Part shown: positions 55,601 to 64,000 of the stretch, piece after piece
How the letters are laid out: each line of letters begins with the position of its first letter
How positions within the stretch are numbered: position 1 is the first letter of the stretch
Origin: Cyclospora cayetanensis
Lineage: Eukaryota; Apicomplexa; Conoidasida; Eucoccidiorida; Eimeriidae
Assembly: GCF_002999335.1 (NCBI RefSeq)
Contig: NW_020312369.1
Coordinates: forward strand, 372,001 to 436,000
Length of the DNA: 64,000 nt
Reading direction: 5' to 3'
The notes under the pieces: model-generated
The model's database searches: none
What the model saw: only the letters and a program-made list of their open reading frames with translations
Told to the model about the DNA's origin: nothing
Made by a program: the position numbers and the translations under genes

Positions 55601-58600
55601 CCGCTGTACAGAAGCAATCTTGAAGGGAAGTCAGAGGACTCGAAGGGTCGGGCATGGTTGTTGTGTTGTATGGGCAGGGGAAACCCGTTGCCTTGTATCC
55701 TCCAGGAGAATACCTCCCTGCTGTGGAGAGGATGCATGAGTCTAAATCCTTATCATAGACGTATCCAGCATTGCTGCAACCCGCAAACGGATGGAAAGCA
55801 AAGGCATGAAAACGGAAGCAAATAATAGTGGGATATGCTTGTTCATGCGCAAGTTGGATTCACGAGTTTGTTCATGTGTCTACGTCTCACAGCACACGAA
55901 AAGAAACTTCCGTTGATGCTGCCAGTCTGATATAGTAGCTAGGACTACTTCGGCATAATATGCCCTCGTAATACATGAGTGAAGAAGTCCTAAGATTCAT
56001 AATATGCTATTCATATTGTACAAAAAGGCGGTGTACTCTCCACTGGCGGCCCCAGAGGAGATATGGGATAATGGGTCTCGGTGGCTCCGCGGAAGACTCA
56101 CAACACATTTAAGGCCTCTTCACAGAGAATAGGAAGATACAATGTTAGGAAAGTACGCAACTGTGGATCAAAAGGAGGGCACCACCGCAAGAAGAACCCA
56201 ACAGCAACGTACCAGGAGCACCTACGGTCCTCCGATGACTTCGCCCCCGTGACGCTCGAGGAGGAGTTCGATGGGCATTCAATGCCAACACAGCCAGTGT
56301 CTGACACAATGTCTTTCCATGTGCCTATTCGCCGAAAGTGTCAAAGCGCAACGAAGAGCGTCAGCATGCAAACGCCACGCACACCTCCAATAATTGAAGT
56401 GCAGACATCTAGATGGCCCTCTGCAGCGCTGCAACCATGTCAGCAGGGCATCTCACCTGGCGGGCAAGGGGTGCATCCCTTATCAGGTTGCGTCTCATCG
56501 AGGTAATACCCTTTAGCACAGATACACTGTTCCTCTGATGTCGAGCCTTCGGAAACAGTGGATGTAAGATTTGAACATGGCTTGCAGGAACCCCATCTTT
56601 CGGTTGGAGACTGTTTCACCAACAACAAACTGTTGTACGTGCCAACTGGGCACTTTGCACACATGCCTTGCTTCATGAAATGGCCGTTTTTGCATGCGAT
56701 GTTAATAGAGAAGGTGCTGGTCACTTCATTTACTACACCCTTGCCTATTACACTGATCTCCAGAGTAGAATCGGTAAAGGGGGCGATCCGGAGAGTGAGG
56801 GTTCCCTTCGTTTCGGCCACATCCGCAATCGTGCTGACATACGCGAAGTTTGAGACATTTGGATTAAGATTAAACGACTTGAACGCTCCCACTGAGGTCC
56901 GCCCCGCCATAATGGGCTCCAGTATATCCTCATCTCCCACTGTATACCAGTCTGCATGACCGTATGTGAAAGGTTGGGCAACAGCTGTGGCATCTAATGA
57001 GAGTGTTTGCATGGCAACACTGGTGAGAGATGTCCTGTAAAGAACCATCCGTGCAAAGTCGAGCCCTGATCCCTTCTCACCGACCTCTACCACGGCGGGT
57101 AGCGAGGGAATCCCCTGACCCACAGACTGCTCCTCCATTGTACTGTAGTAGTCTGTGGTACCGTCATTCTTCGGCACCAAAAGATCAATCGATTGCCGGC
57201 CCTCCTGCAGAAGCAGAGCCACTTAGTGAAAGCGCACAGAATTGCCAGAGGGTTAGAAGCCCGAAGGCCAAAGCTCCGAATAAAGGTCACAACACCAAAA
57301 GCGTAACCCTAAAGAACAAATATCGAGGAGCACGCGTAACGCACCTGCACAACAAAGAGGAGAGTCTCGCCGTTGTAGTTGAAGGCTACCACATTTAGGG
57401 GTCTTGATAGCCTGTCGCCTGCTGTCCCTACTGATGCAAATTCGCGCACCAAAACGGTTCCTTGCTTGACAGCATCGAGCTCTATCTGCACAACTCTGTC
57501 TGCATCTCGATCCGCAATGAAGCAGTCATAAACTCCTCTTTGTTTGCTTTCCGGTTCGTCGGAAGAGTGCGATGACGTAACTGTGCCACGAGGAATACAT
57601 GCCAAGCTACAAGGATATTGCAAGGGTCTCCTGAGACCGCTCCAGTTGTCTCGTGACTCCACAAGCCCAAGAGAGGGATTAAGCCAGACGAACATCCCCA
57701 AGCCTTTGTCTAGAAATACAACAGAAGGATTGGATTGCTTTTCTTCATCCTCGTACACTGTGACTAGGCAGCAAGGGGACTGCAGTGAGACAGAGGAAGT
57801 TGCTAAAGGACTGACGCTGGCCAGTTTTCTCGGGTCGCTGGCGTCAAACTTATTGATAGCTGGTCGCTTCCCACCCTCTGCTGCATACAGAATGCATCTG
57901 TCAAACGTGATGTCCATCGTGAGGGCCCTCCACCCGCTCCTCTTTATAGTTGCAACATGCACGGGGGCAACGTCTTCGTAGGTCCACGAGTAGATTACAA
58001 CCCCGTCCTCAAATACAGCGAACGAAATGGTTTTCGTGAACTCTCCTGCCGTATAAAAATCCTCTGCCCCTGAAATAAACCCCGTCGTGTCACTTTGAAG
58101 CCAATGGAGTCCCAAGGGGCTGAAAGGTTCAAGTATAACCTCATGGGTGCTAAGAGGGACACCTTGAGGGGTGCCCTCACCAGAAACCTGCCAGGTTTCG
58201 AACAACCCGAACTCCTCGACAATAGCAAAGCCTGCAAATACCGTCTCCTTTCTATTGTTGATACAAAGATGCAAAGGTGTCCCGGTCGTTAGTTTCCCAA
58301 CGGCGGTTGGCCTCAGAAGCAAGCCACTATTCACAACACAAAGGCACACATATATGCAAACACATGCAGGCACTGGCCATACTCATCGCGCCTACACGCA
58401 CAAACCTCCCAGCAGGATGCACAGGGAAATACCAGTTATCAGGAGTAAACATGAGACATAATCGCTACATCTCCACTACATAAGCACGACGGTTTATGGT
58501 GGAAAGACGGTACGCATTGCTGGGAGGGAACGCACCTCCCCCGGACGACCTCAGAGTTCTTTGATGACGTGAATGAAGAGACTTGTGAAGACTGTGCGAG

Positions 58601-61600
58601 CTCCACGCCTTCACAGCGTGAAGCTGAAGCTTCTCTGAGGGTAAAGAAAACTGAATCGTAGTTCAATTGAGAGCCGGCGTAGCGAACATACAGAGAAAAC
58701 AAGGTGGTGTTGGCGCCAGAGGAAGAAGGTGCGTAGGTAGCCACGTGTCTCGTCGAAGCATCAAAACCTGACAACACCAAACAGGGAAGGGATGGAAGGG
58801 ATTCCCCTTAGCTGTGAACCCGCTAGCCTAGCATTGCCAATGCCAACGCCAAACCGTAAAGTCCACGAATTATACATATTCAAAGCCTGTAACCCCTTCC
58901 CAAAACACTAAGCACTGAGCGCTAGAGCCATATAAGAAGCAACAGGCACTGTTGGGTTTAGGCGTGCAGACTTGTGTGTGTACTGTTGTCGGCACCTGTG
59001 GTGTTAAATTTGCCAATTCGTCCAACGGCATGCCCGTCTGTTTCTTCTCCTGTCCAGCAGATGACGTATTCGTCAATACTAGAGACAGTGATCGGCTCAG
59101 TGCTTGCAAGGTCGTAGGGTCCTTTCGTTTCAATACTCTTAAAAGTGACAGTGGCTTCCATATTAAAGGCTTGCTCGAGCCATGCGGCGGCTAGTTGGTA
59201 TGAGGTGCTAATTTGCCCTCCGAAACCCCGAGCAACGCTCAAAGTTCTTCCCAGAGAACGCAAGAAGCAAGAGCTGCTCCCTGTATCTCGTGCGATGTCA
59301 ACCCTATCCCCCTTCCTAAGCTGCAAGCCAGACACCTCCAACGAGAACGGTTTCGAGGCCGTATAACTTAGTGGAGCAAGCCCTTCTGAAGGTATTGGCC
59401 CTGAGCAGCATATTAGAATGCGCTTTGACAGTAGGTAAGCACACATCCCAACATATTCGAGCCCTGATTTTCAAGCATGTAAATGGCAAACTGGAGAAAA
59501 CAGAATAGGGTTTGGGGTTCAGCGCACCGCCAATCCGCAGAAGTCCTCCGTGCACGTTATAGTCCGAAACATCGGTACACGAGCCGTTCGGGTGTATTGT
59601 ATATGCGCCAGCGAATTCAAAGTCGCAAATGCAGGCTAAAAGGCTACCAGTCTGACCAAACGAAAGCTTAAAACCAGACCAGACAAGCTTTTGGCTGTCC
59701 CCATCCTCGAACAGAGATTCCGGTATTTCTACGAATGCCCCGCGAGGATCAGCGGGCAGTTCCACTCCGAGGGAAAGGGTCAAATCAGAAGAACCACAAA
59801 GAGACATTTCTGTCGCTCCCTCGAAAAACCTCAGGGACTTATAGGGAGAAGCTCCTGACGAGTAATACTCCACAGAGAAAGTCGACTCCGGCTGTATATA
59901 CTGCTGGGTAACTCCTGAACGACATTTGCAGCAAAATTCAAAGGCAGTATACCCTTTTAACGTAATCGCCCTAACACCCCTCACAGAGCTGCAGCGTTTA
60001 GTTCATAGAAGTCTCCCAGTATTCTATACAAGTGCGGAAATACGCCCATCCACCCCCAGCAGCCCCAAAGCGTCGTATGAGTTTTTGACGTACCCAACGG
60101 TTCACAGGTATCGAAGCGCATTGTAGGGTCTGTTGTAAAGCACCATATATACGACTCTCCTTCGGGGTTCCTGCAGTAGTTGTGCGCCTCCGATTGCAGC
60201 AGCTCATGCTTATGAGGAACTTGAGAGGCCCAAGACTGGCAGGTCTTCCCCAACCGAGTGCGCGTCTGGCAGCCGTAATAGAGCCCATTTACCATTCGCT
60301 CGTCGCATGCTGAGCAGATTCCCACAGAGCATGACAGTGCAACAGCTGCCATCTCACGAGCCAAGTGAGTAACAAATAAGAGGCTTCCAGGCAGCCAATA
60401 CGGTGGAGGACGCCACATACTGCAGATGCAAGGGCCAGCCCTGAGCAACAACTCGAAAGGCAAGATTATGGTACTACTGGCGACATACAGCAGTACGTTT
60501 TTGCAAGGTCCCGGATTTTTTCCTCCCCGCCCTGGAGGACAGTACCCTTTCCGCCTGTGGACTGCCCGTAGCACACAGCCAAATTTCCACAGTTGTCCAC
60601 GCAGGTACGTGCCTCCTGATCAGCAGAAAAAAGAGACTTCCGGTCGTAGCATTGCCAGTTTTGTCCGTCCCAGCGTGCTGCCTTCTGATTACCCTCACAC
60701 ATTGAGTCCAATTCTTTTTGTGATTGAGAATTGTCTGAGGAGGGCATAAATACAGAAACATCAAGGACACGATATAGAGCAAGCTAAAGAGATGGTCCTG
60801 TCATGATTCCCCTCTGAAGCTTCTAAAGGTCATGCCACATGGCGAAACGGCTGCACAGGGGAGGAAACACGAAACCGCCGGTATTGATTGCCAATGTCAC
60901 AAACTTTGACGGTTGTGAGCGACACTAGGAGAGCTACATATGACTTGCTAATAAATGCACTCAGTGTCTCTTTTGTCATCTTTCTTTTTGCCTAACTATT
61001 TATCTACCTCTACGTGTGCCCGCTTACGGCAGAATTCGGCTAAAACTTTTGTGCTGTCAAAGTCAAGAATTCGTGTCTGGGCAAATGCGGGATCGTTGAC
61101 AAGGTTGTCCTGCACCTCCGTCGTGAGGGCGCCATGACACATCAGTGGCTTCCCACAGGAATCTATACAGACTTTCGCCTTGGAATAAATATCAATTTCG
61201 TCGTTCAGGAAGCAGTACATCTGCAAGACGCTACTGCTCGATCGGGCAGCAGTGTACTTCATGCCTTCGCTCTTGCTCTTGAATTCGCACAGCTCATTCA
61301 GGTACATCTGAGCAGCGCTTGTCGTATACGAGTCTATAGATGCTCCATCGTCGGCTGCATAACGCAAAATAGGCCACCCGGTTACTCACGCACAAAAGTG
61401 TTAGACCAGCGACTAGAAGCAACACAGCCACTCATTCAAAAGTCGTACACCTACATTAAAATTGTTTTCGAAACTACGGTAGAACAAGTGAAGACACTTT
61501 TACTGTGGCAAAAACACATTTACAGACCTTTTGCTTATTGCCCCTCCTCCCTTCCCCCAACTCTTCCCCGTTCGTAATCCCTGCCGTTTTCCCGTTGTCT

Positions 61601-62647
61601 ATTTCTGCAATGCCCTCTCCTTGATCCCTTGTTCCGTTCTCCCCTTGCTTTTGTGTTCTGTGATTTAGTGCAGCAACATTCCCAATATAGGAATCCTTGT
61701 AGAGCCACAGTTATTGGCGATCATCTGCCATGTACCTACTGCATCATACCCTACAACGGCTGTGAAAGTGCCTGCTGCCGGGGTAACTGCTTTCTCAGCT
61801 GAGCTTACCGACGGCTTGTTGCACGAAGGCCACCTCTGCTCCTTCCAGCGAACCCTCTTTCTTGTCCTCGCCCTTTAAATAGGCAGAGAGCGCTTGGGTC
61901 TCTCTTGTTTGAATGTGCACTGAATATGTGGGCGTGGTGACAGAAGCAGTTCTATCTCTCAGTAATTTCAGCATCGCGTCACTAGCATCAGGGGAAGCTG
62001 GGCCGTCGTTCCCTACACGAGAGCTTCCAAGGCCTCCTTCCCACGTCTTCTCCAGCTTCTTGCCGGGAGGATCACAGGAGGAGTGCTGCAACGGAAGAGC
62101 CTTGGAAGGGCCCTTCTTAGAGCAAGCGGTCAGTCCCACATTTATCGCAGGCTTTTGATGAGTCTCGCAGTAATTTCTTAGCCAGCGGGAGGAGGCACCG
62201 TGCAATAAGAGAAGAGTGTCTGAAAAGGATCAGAAGGAGAAGGGGCAAGTTACGCCTCATCAGCTTCATACATAGGAATGGCACACTCAAATAGAAGCAA
62301 ATAAAGAGATGAGATAAAAGGGAAATACATGAGGGCCATCGGTGCGCTGCAGGACTTTGTCGCTGTAGTTGCAGAGTTGCTTTTGCATGATGACGCACCC
62401 GGTGGATCGTGGAAGTGGCTAGGTGATCCGAAAATGTCCGGTGCACTGTCTCCTACGTTTGCATCCAGCTGAGGCACAAGCAGGACAAAAGGCGGAGCGC
62501 AACAGCTCCAGATATGCTTTTGTTGCTTGCAATTGTGCTCATGGTGCGGACTTAATATTCATCCTTAGACAAACGATAGTTGGTCAGGCTCACTGTGACC
62601 AGTAGGACTGCGCCAGCAGCGGCTGCAGCCCTCAGACAATGCCACAT
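49661..62647 (-). CDS. CRMP: Cysteine-repeat modular protein (kringle, GCC2/GCC3, multispan), about 18 exons
   Basis: Exons, 5' to 3': 62647-62575 (signal peptide, provisional), 62219-61809, 61354-61028, 60734-60489, 60345-about 60095, 59988-59528, 59400-58996, 58767-58536, 58326-57345, 57204-56457, 56300-56213, 55773-55177, 54990-54774, 54487-53986, 53801-52181, 51963-51891, 51496-50710, 50268-49661. Phases agree except at the kringle exon 3' junction. The product is about 2,870 residues. In order it carries two Cys modules, a kringle (GCQTRTRLGKTC, NYCRNPEG, IWCFTTDP), a beta-rich region, a propeller-like part, GCC2/GCC3 repeats (CPSNSSS, CICAKGYY, CVCEKGFY), about seven or eight membrane spans, and a Glu/Lys-rich cytosolic coiled coil. 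This is the CRMP layout; Toxoplasma CRMPA/B act in rhoptry secretion and Plasmodium CRMPs in sporozoite transmission. Which orthologue this is cannot be told. Confidence 0.88.
60095..60345 (-). other. Kringle-domain exon of CRMP
   Basis: One exon carries a whole kringle: an initial Cys pair, YYGCQTRTRLGKTCQSW, HNYCRNPEGESYIWCFTTDP, and closing DTCEP. The WCFTTDP and NYCRNP signatures are diagnostic. The acceptor at 60346 is clear (phase 1). The donor is not: GTACGT after 60094 gives phase 1, but the next exon needs phase 2, which points to a donor just after 60099 or 60090. Confidence 0.85.
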
Positions 62648-64000
62648 GGTGGACTTTTGTGCGTCTGGTGTATGGACACCCCGAGAGGTCGCACGTTTCT
62701 GTGTAGCTGCTGCTTCTCGATGATGACGGAGCCCCTCATGTTGTGATGCTTTTTGCCCTGGCCTATCTTTCCAGGCAACAGGCTTGCATAGCGAAATTAA
62801 GAGACTTGACGGTGACCATTCGAAGGAACTTCGGCTCAGACTGAGGGCTTCCAACACCTGAAGAGGAGACCTTCGATATTCCGTAGAGACTGTATATCAG
62901 AATGACGGAGGCCGCGATCTAGCCACTTGTTTACACAGTTTGCAGCATCAAAAGCAGTTAAGAAGTATTTCATCTCCAAGAAGCAGCGCAAATGGCCTAA
63001 ACCGGCTGAAGTAGTAGCGTCAGCTATAGAGCCTGTTTCTGCGCCAGTGGTCCTGCAGGTAGACTTCCACAAAATCGAGACTGCCTCTATCTCCTTTTGC
63101 TCACACCAAGCTCCGTGTTTCCCTTGAATATCGTTATGAAATGTTAGGCATGCAAACGAGGTACAAGGCAAACAGAGGACATGAACCCTCCCGGCGGTAG
63201 CCTTGTCTCACGCCGAGTCTCTCTGGCAGCTTTTAGATCACTTTGCTTCGCGTATTAGCTGCTTCTTTCCACACTCGTCCATCCTTTCTTAAAGTCCTTG
63301 TCTATTTGTAAATTCAGAAGGAAATTCATGATTCGGGCATTATGCACAAACTCCTTTTCCACGACTCCGCACCCCAGTGCCGCGGCTCGCAAGCCTGTGA
63401 GTGACGCATAGGTTGCTGCAATGCTCAAATTTAAGCCTGAAGCCCTGAAACCCAAGCCCTCCATCATAATGCCTATCCTTTAGCTACCAGCCGCAGACGA
63501 TGAAATGTACGGCGGCGGAATAAAGGGGAACAAACACAGCAACTTCATGACTCACAGCTGCAAAACCGAGAGCAGGCCATAAGACTCTTTGATGCAAAAC
63601 CAAAAATGTGCTCAACAAATGCACATGTGCTAATTCTAAACCTATTCAGTGCGTGTATCAAACGTTATTTCTTGGCATCAAGTCGCAGACACGCCAGAGG
63701 CCAGATGAAGCAAGGGAGTTAAGTATTCGTGCAATTTGGGGAGGCATGAAATATTAAGCTGTCTAATTTATAGAGACTCTAATACCCTGCTACTGTGGGC
63801 TAGTGACACTTTAAAAAGCCTTGTGTAGGCCTTGGTAACCTCAGACTCTATATATCTACATCCTCGATCGTACGGCGCAGTATTCTCGGGACTAAAGAAA
63901 AATCGACTGTAAAACTGGGACTTCTGCAAGCAGGCGCACGCTGCTGCACTGGTAACGCCGTGTTAGCCATCCTCACACTAGTGTACCGACAGCACGCAAG
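62648..64000. other. CRMP upstream region, no gene supported
   Basis: Should hold the CRMP promoter and 5' UTR. A minus-strand frame 62836-63171 has several Cys (for example LRCFLEMKYFLTAFDAANC) and could be an unrecognised upstream exon, but it lacks a matching splice pair that I can defend. The last kilobase is AT-rich and without coding signal. No LTR-like repeat was recognised here. Confidence 0.4.

Noticed and set aside
56081..56506. 141-residue plus-strand open frame
   Set aside because: It overlaps two minus-strand CRMP exons that are required by phase and by GCC2/GCC3 pattern; no domain on the plus strand.

Overview
The window looks like nuclear DNA of a coccidian apicomplexan, most likely an Eimeria or a close relative such as Cyclospora. 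The evidence is intron-rich genes with GT-AG junctions, CAG-repeat-driven runs of Gln, Ala and Ser, and gene families diagnostic of Apicomplexa: a CDPK7-type kinase and a cysteine-repeat modular protein (CRMP). Gene models below were assembled by hand from splice sites and reading-frame phase. Species is an inference.

Layout. (1) 0-22 kb is gene-poor and almost free of homopolymeric repeats. It holds two divergently transcribed, clearly paralogous membrane coiled-coil genes (1379-3790 minus; 10803-13247 plus). Between them lies a decayed Ty3/gypsy-type LTR retrotransposon read on the minus strand (about 4540-10180). A second, inverted pol relic sits at 17220-18640, and related LTR-like repeats are scattered through the region. 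(2) 22-47 kb is gene-dense and rich in CAG-type repeats, with everything on the plus strand: a seven-exon Rab2 GTPase, a 2,091-residue WDR6-like WD40 protein in one open frame, a MetAP1-type zinc-finger protein with a membrane segment and no peptidase domain, and a 15-exon CDPK7 (EF hands, PH domain, kinase, long Ala/Gln tail). (3) 47.6-64 kb is again nearly free of such repeats and reads on the minus strand: an organelle-targeted (probably apicoplast) translation initiation factor IF-1, then a CRMP of about 18-19 exons with Cys modules, a kringle, GCC2/GCC3 repeats, many membrane spans and a cytosolic coiled coil.

How the genes relate. Rab2 is expected in ER-Golgi traffic, CDPK7 in calcium and phosphoinositide signalling, CRMP in regulated secretion at the cell surface or rhoptry apex, WDR6 in tRNA 2'-O-methylation, and IF-1 in organelle translation. 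They are independent housekeeping or parasite-biology genes, not an operon. The poor/rich/poor texture matches the segmented chromosome structure described for Eimeria tenella.

The least explained items are the paralogous coiled-coil pair flanking the retroelement, the zinc-finger/membrane protein, a Cys-rich cluster inside CDPK7, and the symmetrical phase-1 exons carrying the CRMP extracellular modules.
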